Source of the DNA: JBFXAM01 sp050184295 | Lineage (GTDB): Bacteria; Planctomycetota; Phycisphaerae; UBA1845; Fen-1342 | NCBI GenBank assembly: GCA_050184295.1 | Contig: JBFXAM010000004.1 | Location: 25,120-89,119 of the forward strand | Reading direction: 5' to 3' | DNA: 64,000 nucleotides | Shown here: one piece after another, positions 26,682-35,286 of the stretch | How positions within the stretch are numbered: position 1 is the first letter of the stretch | Layout: each line of letters begins with the position of its first letter | Notes under the pieces: model-generated | The model's database searches: none | Told to the model about the DNA's origin: nothing | The model's input: the letters and a program-made list of their open reading frames with translations, nothing else | Position numbers and translations under genes: made by a program

Positions 26682-27842
26682 TTATGGCGCGGCGGGCCGT
26701 TCGACCAGCGTATACCACGCAAACAGATCGTCGGCGAGCTTCGTCTGGCGCTCGCCCGCGTCCCAGCCCAGCGCCGCCCCCATCCGCCGGGCGGCCTCGT
26801 CATCCTGTGTGTCGAACGCGAGCACGCGAAAGCCCGCGGCTTCCCACGCTTCGCGCGAAAACGGCGAGCGCCCGTCCGCCCACGGGATGTACGGTTTGTC
26901 CGGCGGCGCCGCGGCCGGGCAGAGGTTATACACGAGTACGACGCCGCCGGGTTTCAGCGCGTCAAACAGCGCCTTGACGAACGTCGCGTCATCGACGCCG
27001 AGCTTGATGAGCATGCGCTCGTCGGTTTCCCGCGCCGGATGGATGTAGCCGCGCTTCAGCGTGTTCTTGGAGAGGATCACGTCATACGCACCGCCGACGG
27101 CGTGCACCGCTTCGGGCTCCGCCGGCCAGCGCCCGTTCACCAGCGTGACGCGGCCGTCGTGCCCGTGGCGCCCTTTCACCACGCCGACGTCGCTCGCCTC
27201 GTGATAAAGCGCCGGCAGGAACGAATCGACATCCACGCCCACCGCGTCCGCCCCGAGCGCCGCGAGCAGGCGCAGGTGACCGATGCCGCCGTAGCCGAAG
27301 TCGAGCACGCGCCGGCCCCGCACATCGCTCAGGCCATGTTGTGCCAGCAGCTCCAGCGCCCGCGCATACGCGAGCGGCGAGCCGTACTTTGTCAGGTAGT
27401 ACACGCGCTCGTCGGCGGCGCGCTCGAGCAGCGCGGCGCGCCGGTCGGGGGCGAGTTTCTCGACCTCGCCGGGCAGCAGATACGCGCGCGTGTCCGCGTC
27501 GCGCCAGAGCTTGCGCGGCGCGATCTTCGGCAGGTCCGCGGTCGCATCGAGAAACCGCGTTACCAGTTCCGTCTCGAAGATTGGGCGCAGCGCTTCGGCC
27601 TCGCGCCGCAGCTCCGCGACGGTCCACGGCGCGGCGGATTGCGTGTCGCGGGGTTGCGTCGTTGCGGGGCGCGTTGTCGCGGTTGAAACCGCCGTCTGAG
27701 CCGCGGTGGGCCCGGTCGCGGCGCGCGGTGCGTCGGCGGGTTGCGCAGCGGCCGTCTCGGACGCCGCCACCAACAGCGCGAAGATCAACACTCGACGTGT
27801 CGCGAGTCCGATGCGCGGTTCGGCAGGGGGGCGTGGGCTCAT
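26682..27842 (-). CDS. Exported SAM-dependent methyltransferase-like protein
   Basis: A 386-residue protein with two parts that rarely go together. The N-terminus (IGLATRRVLIFALLVAASET then AAAQ) reads as a signal peptide, followed by a Thr/Ala/Pro-rich linker. From about residue 160 there is a class I SAM-methyltransferase fold: motif I VLDFGYGGIGHLRLLAALGA followed by the acidic end of strand beta2 in VGVDVD, then YDVILSKNTL and LKPGGVVLVYNLCP. SAM is cytoplasmic, so an exported methyltransferase is puzzling; it could be membrane-tethered facing inward, or bind another ligand. The ATG at 27842 is preceded by AAGGAG at a good spacing; a GTG six bases upstream is less likely. Divergent from murJ. 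Confidence 0.7.
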   Translation of the reverse strand: MSPRPPAEPRIGLATRRVLIFALLVAASETAAAQPADAPRAATGPTAAQTAVSTATTRPATTQPRDTQSAAPWTVAELRREAEALRPIFETELVTRFLDATADLPKIAPRKLWRDADTRAYLLPGEVEKLAPDRRAALLERAADERVYYLTKYGSPLAYARALELLAQHGLSDVRGRRVLDFGYGGIGHLRLLAALGADAVGVDVDSFLPALYHEASDVGVVKGRHGHDGRVTLVNGRWPAEPEAVHAVGGAYDVILSKNTLKRGYIHPARETDERMLIKLGVDDATFVKALFDALKPGGVVLVYNLCPAAAPPDKPYIPWADGRSPFSREAWEAAGFRVLAFDTQDDEAARRMGAALGWDAGERQTKLADDLFAWYTLVERPAAP

Positions 27843-28170
27843 CGTCACTCCTTCGACCGGTGAGCCTACCGCCAGTCGGCGGCAGGCCCACGACGCTCGA
27901 CGACAATCGACAAGCGCGGCATTCGGAAGTCTGCGCGCGGCGGGCGGTTGTGCGTTCGCGGTCGGCGGCGCGGGTGTGCGGCAGGATGCCGAAGCTCGGA
28001 CACTTGCGTCTCGAGCTGCGCCGCGACAGCGTCGCGCGCCCGGTTTCGGGTTACGCGCAGGTGCGCTTCCGGCTCCGCGCGCCCGTGCGTTCGGGCGTGC
28101 CTCCGGGTTTCTCAGTCGCTTTGTGCGTGCCTACGTGCCTTCGTCTGTCGCGCAGTATCATCCGCGTCCC
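27843..28170. other. Divergent intergenic region before murJ
   Basis: 328 bases between the exported methyltransferase (minus) and murJ (plus). It must contain promoters in both directions, none of which could be assigned. It is dominated by CG-rich words. No RNA gene or coding region was recognised. Confidence 0.5.
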
Positions 28171-29871
28171 ATGCCCACGCCGCGTCCGGTGCTTTCGTCG
28201 GCCAAGCGCATCGCGCTCTGCACGCTGGCATCGCGCATCACGGGGCTGCTGCGCGACATCCTGCTCGCGCGGACGTTCGCGCTCTCGTGGGTGCAGGACG
28301 CGTTCTCGTATGCGTTCGCGCTGCCCAACCTTTTTCGCCGCCTCTTCGGCGAAGGCGGCCTCGCCCCGGTTTTTATCCCCACTTTCACGCAGACGCTCGA
28401 ACGCGACGGCCCCGACGCGGCCTGGCGCTTGCTCGCCCGCACGTTCGCACTGCTGACCGTCGCGCTGGTCGCCGTCACGCTGCTCATCGAAGGCGTCGTG
28501 CTGGCCGCGTGGCTCCTTGCGCCGCCGATGACGCCGGAGCAGCTCGCCGAACGCAGCCTGTTGCTCGGGCTCACCGCGCTGATGATGCCGTTCATGATCA
28601 GCATCTGCCTGTTGGCGCTGTTCGCGGCGATTCTCAACGTCGTGGGCAGCTTTGTTCCCGGCGCGCTCGCGCCGGTTGTGCTCAACATCTGCATGATCGC
28701 GGCATTGGCCGGCGTCGGCGTGGCGCTCGGCGGCACGCCGCCGGAGCAGCAGGTCTGGTGGGTCGCGCTCAGCGTGCTGATTGCCGGCGTGCTTCAACTG
28801 CTCACGCTCAGGCCGGCGCTGCGGGCCCACGGCGTCCGCGTCGCGTGGCAGCTCGACACCGCCGACCCGACCGTGCGACGCATGCTGCGGCTGCTGCCGC
28901 CGGTCGCGCTGGGGCAGGGTGTGCTTGCGTTCGGCGTGTTTCTCGACGCGCAGATCTGCATTCTGCTGACTCGCACGGCGGGCGCTCCGCCGACGATCGG
29001 CTGGCTGGGGGGCGTCGCGTATCCGCTGAGCGAGGGCGCACTGTCGGCGCTCACGTACGCGCAGCGCCTGTACCAGTTTCCGCTCGGCGTACTGGTGATC
29101 TCGCTTGCCACCGCGGCGCTCCCCGCATTCAGCCGGCTCGCGGCGCAGCGTGACTGGGCCGCGTGGACGAACGAGGTTCGTGCGCTTACGCGCATGGCGC
29201 TCTTCGAGTCCGTGCTGGCCGGCGCCATGATGATCGCGCTCGCCGAGCCGATCGTGCGCCTGCTGTTCGAATACGGCGAGTTCGACGCCGCCGACACCAC
29301 GCGCACCGCCGGCGTGCTGGCGTGGTACGGCGTCGGGTTGTGGGCGTTCTCGGCGCAGCACATCGTGCTGCGCGGCTTCTACAGCCTGCACGACGCGGCC
29401 ACCCCGCTGCGGATCAGCTGCGCCGTCCTGCCGCTCAACCTGGCGCTCAGCGTCGTGCTCGTGTGGCTGCCGGCGATCCGCGAATCGGCGTTCGCAATCA
29501 GCAGCGCCGCGACCTATGGCGTCGCGGTGATCGTGGGTGTGCTTGTGCTCCAGCGGAGACAAGGTGCGACAACGGTCGACCGGTCCGCGCGAATCATCAA
29601 CGGCGAGTTCGCGATCGCCGTCGCGAAGATGCTGCTCGCGGCCGCGGCGGCGGGCGCAGTCGTCGCCATGTTGACGCCGGTGTGGCACGCCGTGGAGAGC
29701 GTCAGCGCGCTGCCGGAAATCCTTCGTCGCGGTCTCGCGACCGCCAGCGGCCTGGGAACGGGCGCGGCCGTCTACGTGCTCGTGGCGGCGCTGCTTCGCC
29801 TGCCCGAGGCCGGCGCGCTACTGGCGCGCGCCCGGCGGCGCCTGCGCGGACCACGCCGTGACAGCAGGTAG
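28171..29871 (+). CDS. murJ: Lipid II flippase MurJ
   Basis: A 566-residue MOP-superfamily membrane protein, matching the roughly 510-560-residue MurJ size, with about 14 hydrophobic segments. The N-terminus LASRITGLLRDILLARTFAL and the following AFALPNLFRRLFGEGGLAPVF carry the MurJ/MviN hallmark (conserved Arg residues in helix 1 and the NLFRRLFGEGA-like loop). It flips lipid II, the peptidoglycan precursor, across the cytoplasmic membrane. This is notable because planctomycetes were long thought to lack peptidoglycan; together with lgt in the window it fits a Gram-negative-like envelope. Start ATG at 28171 matches the family; upstream in-frame sequence lacks coding character. Followed directly by a hairpin. 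Confidence 0.93.
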   Translation: MPTPRPVLSSAKRIALCTLASRITGLLRDILLARTFALSWVQDAFSYAFALPNLFRRLFGEGGLAPVFIPTFTQTLERDGPDAAWRLLARTFALLTVALVAVTLLIEGVVLAAWLLAPPMTPEQLAERSLLLGLTALMMPFMISICLLALFAAILNVVGSFVPGALAPVVLNICMIAALAGVGVALGGTPPEQQVWWVALSVLIAGVLQLLTLRPALRAHGVRVAWQLDTADPTVRRMLRLLPPVALGQGVLAFGVFLDAQICILLTRTAGAPPTIGWLGGVAYPLSEGALSALTYAQRLYQFPLGVLVISLATAALPAFSRLAAQRDWAAWTNEVRALTRMALFESVLAGAMMIALAEPIVRLLFEYGEFDAADTTRTAGVLAWYGVGLWAFSAQHIVLRGFYSLHDAATPLRISCAVLPLNLALSVVLVWLPAIRESAFAISSAATYGVAVIVGVLVLQRRQGATTVDRSARIINGEFAIAVAKMLLAAAAAGAVVAMLTPVWHAVESVSALPEILRRGLATASGLGTGAAVYVLVAALLRLPEAGALLARARRRLRGPRRDSR

Positions 29872-29872
29872 G

Positions 29873-29898
29873 GCAGGTCGCGGCCGTATGCGACCTGC
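29873..29898. terminator. Hairpin between convergent murJ and GNAT genes
   Basis: GCAGGTCGC (29873-29881) pairs perfectly with GCGACCTGC (29890-29898) around an 8-base loop, beginning two bases after the murJ stop codon. There is no U-tract; it could end transcription from both convergent genes. Confidence 0.45.
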
Positions 29899-29956
29899 AG
29901 TCCGCGCTAACGGGAGGGCCGGGCGATCCCACACTTCAAAACACAGCTCCGCTTGT

Positions 29957-30529
29957 TCAGAGCTCAAGGCGCATATGCGTCTCGGCAAACGAGCGATCGT
30001 CGATGCGGATCGCATCGGGTTCGGCGCCCCATGGCTGGAAGCCGAGAGCGTCATAGAGCTTGCGCGCCGCAGGCGCGTTTTCGCTGACGCCGAGGTACAC
30101 GGCGGCGAGACCGGGCCAACTGCGTGCGGTGGCCAGGATTTCGAGCAGGACAGCGCGGGCGAGTCCGCGGCCGCGCATGGCGGGTGTCGTGTAGACGCCC
30201 CAGAGCCAGGCGATGTGGCGGCGTTTCGCGGCGCGTTCGCGGTAGACGCCGGCGACGGCGACGAGTCGGGCGCCGTGTGTGGTGCTGCGGGCGTCGAATG
30301 GGGCGTTGTCGCGCGCGTCCGCTTCGGAGCTTTGCTCGTAGCGCTCCGCCGCGAAGGCGCCGACGACGGCGTAGTCGGGGCCGGCGAGTGACGCCGCCAT
30401 GCCGGCTACGTCGCAACCGCGGTCGTGTTCGGGACTGCTGATGAAGGACCAGGGAGAATCGGCGAGCATCTCGCGGCGGATCACCACGTAGGCGGCGGCG
30501 TCGCCGGGCGTGAGCGGGCGGATCAGCAT
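29957..30529 (-). CDS. GNAT family N-acetyltransferase
   Basis: A 190-residue protein of the Gcn5-related acetyltransferase fold, which transfers acetyl from acetyl-CoA to an amine. It starts MLIRPLTPGDAAAYVVIRRE, the usual beta1-alpha1 of the fold. Motif A, the CoA pyrophosphate loop, reads WGVYTTPAMRGRGLARAVLL, with RGRGLA as the R/Q-x-x-G-x-G/A signature. The C-terminal part has VYLGVSENAPAARKLYDALG and FQPWG, the standard motif B. The substrate is unknown. The ATG chosen begins exactly at beta1; upstream extensions are Arg/Ala-rich and unlikely. Convergent with murJ and divergent from the DinB-like gene. Confidence 0.87.
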   Translation of the reverse strand: MLIRPLTPGDAAAYVVIRREMLADSPWSFISSPEHDRGCDVAGMAASLAGPDYAVVGAFAAERYEQSSEADARDNAPFDARSTTHGARLVAVAGVYRERAAKRRHIAWLWGVYTTPAMRGRGLARAVLLEILATARSWPGLAAVYLGVSENAPAARKLYDALGFQPWGAEPDAIRIDDRSFAETHMRLEL

Positions 30530-30859
30530 GTGAATCCTCGGACCGCCGGCGGACGGAACGCGCGCGGCGCCCGGTGTTCGCCGCGCGGTCGCAAACCGCC
30601 AGCCGGTCACATTCGCGTTCGCGCGTGCCGAAGCCGCTCGCGGTCGGCTATCGTATCGCTGGATCGGCGGTGAGTCGCCGGCCGCGATTTGCCAACCGGC
30701 TGAACGCATGCAGAGCGCCGCGCGCGATCGCGTGGTGCGCCACGAACGGCGTGGGGACGACAGCCGGTCGAACTTGGCGCGACGGCTTGGCGCCGCAGGC
30801 TCTGAACGTGCCGGCGACGAGAGCCGGGGCGAGATTCACCCACGCGGAGGAGTTGCGCC
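30530..30859. other. Divergent intergenic region between GNAT and DinB-like genes
   Basis: 330 bases expected to hold promoters for both genes. A GCGGAGGAG ribosome site precedes the DinB-like GTG start at its right end. No other element was identified. Confidence 0.5.
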
Positions 30860-31384
30860 GTGATCGACGTGCTTCGAACCACAGTGTTGCATCAGTTCGA
30901 GGCGGCGCTGGCGACGCTGAACCTGTGCATCGAGCGCTGCCCCGAACCGGCGTGGGCGGCACGGGTGGCGAATTACACGTTCAGCCAGGCGGCGTTTCAT
31001 ACGCTGTTCTATGCGGATTACTATCTTCAGCCGACGAGCGACCAAGACGGGTTTCGCGCGCAGCCGTATCACCGCGAACATGCGGACTTCTTCCGCGATT
31101 ACGAGGAATTCGAGGATCGTCCGCCGCGACATCACTACGATCGCGCGGCGGTGAGACGTTACGTCGAGCACGTGCGGCAGAAGGCGGCGCTGGTGATCGC
31201 GGCGGAGACCGCCGAGTCGTTCGCGGGGCGTTCGGGATTCGAGTGGCTGGCGTTCTCGCGGCTCGAGGCGCATGTCTACAACACGCGGCACGTGCAGCAC
31301 CACGCGGCGCAGCTGATCCTGCGGCTGCGGCTGGACTTCCAGGCGGAGATGCCGTGGGTGAAGTCGGGGTGGCGGGGGGCGTGA
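30860..31384 (+). CDS. DinB-like metal-binding four-helix protein
   Basis: A 174-residue protein resembling the DinB/YfiT four-helix bundle superfamily. Visible are an amphipathic first helix (LHQFEAALATLNLCIER), a hydrophobic helix with FSQAAFHTLFYADYYL, and a late YNTRHVQHHAAQL, where the H-x3-HH-type pattern fits a metal-binding histidine of the superfamily. DinB-like proteins include thiol transferases such as bacillithiol S-transferases, but no specific activity can be assigned. It starts with GTG at 30860, supported by GGAGGAG about nine bases upstream. Convergent with the ACMSD gene, with 95 bases between stops. Confidence 0.75.
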   Translation: MIDVLRTTVLHQFEAALATLNLCIERCPEPAWAARVANYTFSQAAFHTLFYADYYLQPTSDQDGFRAQPYHREHADFFRDYEEFEDRPPRHHYDRAAVRRYVEHVRQKAALVIAAETAESFAGRSGFEWLAFSRLEAHVYNTRHVQHHAAQLILRLRLDFQAEMPWVKSGWRGA

Positions 31385-31479
31385 GTGCGGCGAGCGGCGC
31401 GCGGCAACCGGGCGTGGCGCTGCGCTTCACGCGCGGCCTTGGACCTTGACGCCTTCGACGTGAGGACGCGGAGCGAGTG

Positions 31480-32499
31480 CTATGGTTTCCCCGCGAATCG
31501 CTCGCGCCGCAGATTCAGAAACTCCAACGCGGTGCCGCAGAGCAGGTGGTCGCGCGTCTCGGCGGACAGGTTCTCCATCGACTCGATGAGCTGTCCGGGG
31601 CGCTCCTCGCCGAGCGGAAACGGGTAGTCGGAACCAAGCGCGACGCGATTGGCGCCGAGCAGGTTGACGAGGTAGCGCAGTGCATCGGCGTCATGCACGA
31701 GCGAATCGACATAGAGCCGAGGCAGGGATTGCCGCGGCGACACGCTGTTGTCCACGGCGCACAGGTCCGGCCGGGCGTGAAAGCCGTGGTCGATGCGGCC
31801 GATCGTATGCGGAAACGACCCGCCGCCGTGGGCGAAGCCGATGCGCAGCGCAGGCAGGCGTTCGAGGACGCCGCCGAAGATGACGGAGCAGATCGCCAGG
31901 CAGGTTTCGGCGGGCATTCCGACGAGCCAGGGGAGCCAGTAGCGCGGCATGCGGTCCTGCCCGAGCATGTCCCAAGGGTGGACGAAGACGGCGGCGCCGA
32001 CTTCGGCTGCGCGACGGAAAACCGGAAAGAGCTCGGGGGCGTCGAGATTCCACTGGTTGACGTGCGAACCGATCTGCACACCCGGCATCTTCAGCTCGAA
32101 GAAGCAACGGTCGAGTTCGCGGATGGCGAGCTCGGGCTCCTGCATGGGTATCGTTCCCAGACCGACGAAGCGGCGCGGGTGGCGCGCCACCAGTTCGGCG
32201 ATGTGGTTGTTCAGCAGGCGCGACAGGTCGAGCGCATCGGCGGGCTTCGCCCAGTAGCTGAACATCACCGGCACCGTGGACAGCGCCTGGACCGTCACGC
32301 CGGCGGCGTCGCACTCTTCGAGGCGAGCGGCGGCGTCCCAGCAGTTCAGGGTGATGCTGCGGAAGAACTTGTCGTCGATCATGAGGCGTGCGGAGCAGGC
32401 GTCGAGATGCTCCAGGCGCGGGAACCCGCGGTAGCCGTAACGCTGCGCGAGGTCGGGCCACTCGCGCGGGAGGATGTGAGTGTGGAGGTCGATTTTCAT
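31480..32499 (-). CDS. nbaD: 2-amino-3-carboxymuconate-6-semialdehyde decarboxylase (ACMSD)
   Basis: A 339-residue zinc enzyme that decarboxylates 2-amino-3-carboxymuconate 6-semialdehyde, diverting 3-hydroxyanthranilate breakdown from quinolinate formation. The protein opens MKIDLHTHILP, giving metal ligands H6 and H8. It also has VQALSTVPVMFSYWAKPADA, VFVHPWDMLG (metal His), GFAHGGGSFPHTIGRIDHGF and ALGSDYPFPLGE (catalytic/metal Asp). Length and every block match ACMSD of kynurenine or 2-nitrobenzoate degraders. It lies 135 bases downstream of the 3-hydroxyanthranilate dioxygenase gene, which supplies its substrate. The downstream aminomuconate semialdehyde dehydrogenase is not in the window, nor are kynureninase or kynurenine formamidase. 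Confidence 0.93.
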   Translation of the reverse strand: MKIDLHTHILPREWPDLAQRYGYRGFPRLEHLDACSARLMIDDKFFRSITLNCWDAAARLEECDAAGVTVQALSTVPVMFSYWAKPADALDLSRLLNNHIAELVARHPRRFVGLGTIPMQEPELAIRELDRCFFELKMPGVQIGSHVNQWNLDAPELFPVFRRAAEVGAAVFVHPWDMLGQDRMPRYWLPWLVGMPAETCLAICSVIFGGVLERLPALRIGFAHGGGSFPHTIGRIDHGFHARPDLCAVDNSVSPRQSLPRLYVDSLVHDADALRYLVNLLGANRVALGSDYPFPLGEERPGQLIESMENLSAETRDHLLCGTALEFLNLRRERFAGKP

Positions 32500-32634
32500 G
32501 CGCGGCCGATTGTAACGGGGGCAGTTCGGCGGCTGGGGGGGCCGGCCCCAGCGCTTGTTCGGCGCGCTCTGATGGACGCGCCCACTGGCCGACGCGTGGC
32601 AAGGTGCGTTCTGAACGAGCGTGGCGGACGGCGG

Positions 32635-33168
32635 CTACTTTGCTGGTTGGGGCGGTGTGAGTACGTGGCCGCACTGTTTGCAGGTGCGGAGGCGCTCGTT
32701 GCCGGCGGCCCAGAACTCTTCCATGATCTTCTTGAGCTGGACGACGATGTCCTTGAGGTTGAACTCGGGCTCGTAGACGACGGCTTTGCACTTGTCGCAG
32801 TAGAAGCGCAGATGGTCGACCTCGCCGCCGGGGCGCTGCCGCTCGACGACCATCCCGACGGTTCCGGCGGGGCGTTGGGGGGAGTGGGGGATGTTCGGCG
32901 GGAGGAGGAAGAGCTCGCCTTGGCGGATGGGGATATCGCGATGCTGGCCGTCGTGGTCGATGATCTTGACGGTGATGTCGCCCTCGACCTGGTAAAAGAG
33001 CTCCTCGGTCGGGTTGACGTGGTAGTCCTTTCGCGCGTTGGGACCGCCGACGATCATGACGATGAAGTCGCGGTCCTTCCAGACCATCTGGTTGCCGACC
33101 GGCGGCTTGAGCAGGGCGCGGTGTTCGTCGATCCAGGCCTGGAGGTTGATCGGTGGGGCGACGGACAT
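32635..33168 (-). CDS. nbaC: 3-hydroxyanthranilate 3,4-dioxygenase
   Basis: A 177-residue cupin dioxygenase that opens 3-hydroxyanthranilate to aminocarboxymuconate semialdehyde, the substrate of the next gene. The catalytic iron ligands of the bacterial enzyme are all visible: H50 and E56 in ARKDYHVNPTEELFYQVEG, and H95 in LLPPNIPHSPQRP with R99. The second, rubredoxin-like iron site typical of bacterial forms is also complete: C124/C127 (FYCDKCK) and C163/C166 (RTCKQCGH). ATG at 33168 gives MSVAPPINLQAWIDEH, the normal start, preceded by GGAGG-like CGGAGGCC. With ACMSD it forms two consecutive steps of the 3-hydroxyanthranilate route. Confidence 0.95.
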   Translation of the reverse strand: MSVAPPINLQAWIDEHRALLKPPVGNQMVWKDRDFIVMIVGGPNARKDYHVNPTEELFYQVEGDITVKIIDHDGQHRDIPIRQGELFLLPPNIPHSPQRPAGTVGMVVERQRPGGEVDHLRFYCDKCKAVVYEPEFNLKDIVVQLKKIMEEFWAAGNERLRTCKQCGHVLTPPQPAK

Positions 33169-33712
33169 GCTGAGGCCTCCGTTTGACGCGTGACGATCAG
33201 GTTGGCCGCGGCGGGCCGGCCGGCGGCGCAGTGAGTGTAGCCCCGGCGGCAATGTGCAGCAACGCGATGCGTGCCGCGACGGCCGGGCGGCGGGCCCGAC
33301 GCGCCGCGCCCACCCCTGGCACGGTGGGTTCTGACCGATTCCTGCCCGGGCGATTGGACGTCCGGCCTAGAAATCGGCACTGGGTCAGTTTCGTGAGAGA
33401 GTCGATTCAAAAGGGTGGTGCGGGCGTCTCGCCCGTGTCTGCCGAATGAACGGGCGAGACGCCCGTACCACCCGGGATCAAACTTACGCACTACCTGGAA
33501 ATCCGATCGCGTGTCGTAATAAAGCCTGGCGCGGTACGTTGGACACTGCGACGGGTGGCGCGGCTGGGCCGCCGCGGGTTGCGACCGCGGGTTCCGCGTT
33601 ACGGTCCGCATCCGCCTCTTTCGTTGCAACGGCGTCGGCGCGCCGGGTTCGTCTGGTCGTCGGCGATGGTTGTTGCGATAAGGCCGGCGATTCGGCTTCG
33701 GGAGACACATCC
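33169..33712. other. Divergent intergenic region containing repeat copy 1
   Basis: 544 bases between the dioxygenase (minus) and DUF1800 (plus) genes, containing the nested inverted-repeat element at 33377-33496. A motif GGGTTCTGACC lies near 33327. Frames that run into DUF1800 through this DNA cross the repeat and are not accepted as coding. Promoters were not identified. Confidence 0.5.
33377..33496. repeat. Nested inverted-repeat element, copy 1
   Basis: Core arms GGGTGGTGCGGGCGTCTCGCCCGT (positions 33413-33436) and its near reverse complement (33450-33473) flank a 13-base spacer. Each arm also folds on itself (CGGGCG-TCT-CGCCCG). Imperfect outer ends resembling GTAGTGGGTCAGTTT occur at about 33377-33392 and 33478-33495. 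It closely matches copy 2 at 45547-45665. No coding capacity; consistent with a MITE- or REP-like mobile unit. Confidence 0.8.
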
Positions 33713-35221
33713 ATGAGTCTGCTGAGTGGCCTGGTTCAATCGGTGGAGAAGGCCGGCGCGACAGCCGGTCGGGCGCTTCGGTCGCGGCGGGACTTGTTCG
33801 CGCTGGGGGCGCTCGCGGCGGCGTGGCGGGCGGCGGCCAAGGCCGTGCCGGGCGAATATCAACCGCTCGCAAAGCACGGTCCGTCGGAGACGAGCTGGCT
33901 GGTGAACCGACTTGGCTACGGCACGACCGGGGCCGATCTCGCGCTCGCGGAATCGCTGGGCTGGGAGGGATACCTTGAATACCAGCTCGACTACGAGGCG
34001 ATCGACGACAGCGCGCTGGACGCGCGGCTGGCGCCGTACACGACGCTCGGCATGACGCCGCAGGAGCTGGTCGCATTGCAGCGTGGTCAGGTGATCGCGG
34101 AGCAAATCGAGGCGGCGGTGATCCGGTCGTTGTACAGCCGGCGTCAGCTCTATGAGCGGATGGTGGAGTTCTGGACGGATCACTTCAATATTGACATCAA
34201 CCTCGGCGAAGAGTGGTGGCTGAAGCCGGTGGACGACCGGGAGGTGATCCGCACGTACGCGCTGGGGAACTTCGGCGACCTGCTGCGGGCGTCGGCGCAC
34301 AGTCCGGCGATGCTGTATTACCTCGACAATCACGTGAGCGTCGTGGGCAACCCGAACGAGAACTACGGACGGGAGTTGCTCGAGCTGCACACGATGGGCG
34401 TGACGGGCGGGTATACGCAGCACGACGTGGAGGAAGTCGCGCGGTGTTTCACGGGCTGGGGGCTCTTCTTCCGAAACCAAGGCGCGAACACGGGGCGATT
34501 CCGATTCACGGCAGCGCAGCATGACAACGGCGCAAAGGTGGTACTGGGCGTCAATATCCCGGCGGGCGGCGGCATCAACGACGGCGAGACGGTGCTGAAC
34601 CTGCTGATCAACCACCCGAGCACCGGCCGATTCGTGTCGCAGAAGATGTGCAACTGGCTGTGGGGGCCGGGCGCGCCGGATTGGGTCGTCGATGCGGTGA
34701 GCGACACCTACTTCGCGACGGGCGGCGAGATCAAGGACATGATCCGCACGATCTTCGCGCTGCGGCGCGATGTCCCGCTTGGACCCACGAAATACAAACG
34801 GCCCTACCATCACTTCATCGCCACGCTGCGCGGGTTGAACGCGAACCTGACGAACCTGCGCGCGATTCGCACCCAACTGGCGGCGGCCGGGCACGTCCCG
34901 TTTAGTTGGGGCCCGCCGGACGGTTATCCCGACACGCTGGAGTATTGGGTCGGCGGCATCCTGCCGCGCTGGAATTTTGGATTCTCGCTGGTGAACAACC
35001 AGTTGTCCGGCGCGACGGTGGATCCGACGGCGTTTTTCGCGGGGCTGACGACGGCGGATCAGATGGTGGCGCGGATCAACCAGGTGTTGTTCGGCGGGCA
35101 GATGTCGGCGGTGGAGCAGGAGGAGATTCGGGCGTTCCTGGCGGTGAGCCCGGGCAGCCTGCAACGCAAGCGCGACGCGCTGGCGCTGGCGACTTCGGCG
35201 CCGGGATTTCAGTGGTTTTAG
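33713..35221 (+). CDS. DUF1800 family protein
   Basis: A 502-residue member of DUF1800, a family that in planctomycetes is almost always encoded beside DUF1501. Blocks seen: LVNRLGYGTTGADLALAESL, MVEFWTDHFNIDI, LLRASAHSPAMLYYLDNHVS, NENYGRELLELHTMGVTGGY, TQHDVEEVARCFTGWGL and the C-terminal PPDGYPD. The N-terminus contains an RSRRDLFALGALAAA segment that looks like a weak Tat-type export signal, so it is probably periplasmic. The function is not known; DUF1800/DUF1501 pairs have been suggested to handle exported or polymer substrates. I took the ATG at 33713 with GGAGA upstream; longer readings run through the repeat element. Confidence 0.88.
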   Translation: MSLLSGLVQSVEKAGATAGRALRSRRDLFALGALAAAWRAAAKAVPGEYQPLAKHGPSETSWLVNRLGYGTTGADLALAESLGWEGYLEYQLDYEAIDDSALDARLAPYTTLGMTPQELVALQRGQVIAEQIEAAVIRSLYSRRQLYERMVEFWTDHFNIDINLGEEWWLKPVDDREVIRTYALGNFGDLLRASAHSPAMLYYLDNHVSVVGNPNENYGRELLELHTMGVTGGYTQHDVEEVARCFTGWGLFFRNQGANTGRFRFTAAQHDNGAKVVLGVNIPAGGGINDGETVLNLLINHPSTGRFVSQKMCNWLWGPGAPDWVVDAVSDTYFATGGEIKDMIRTIFALRRDVPLGPTKYKRPYHHFIATLRGLNANLTNLRAIRTQLAAAGHVPFSWGPPDGYPDTLEYWVGGILPRWNFGFSLVNNQLSGATVDPTAFFAGLTTADQMVARINQVLFGGQMSAVEQEEIRAFLAVSPGSLQRKRDALALATSAPGFQWF

Positions 35222-35286
35222 CAGTCCGGTGAGCAGGCGCGCAACGCGAATCAGCCGGCGGCGCAGTGCCGCCGCGAGGAGTTGAC

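Noticed and set aside
33446..33712. N-terminal extension of DUF1800 through the intergenic DNA
   Set aside because: It would start inside the inverted-repeat element; the family start and a ribosome site fit 33713.
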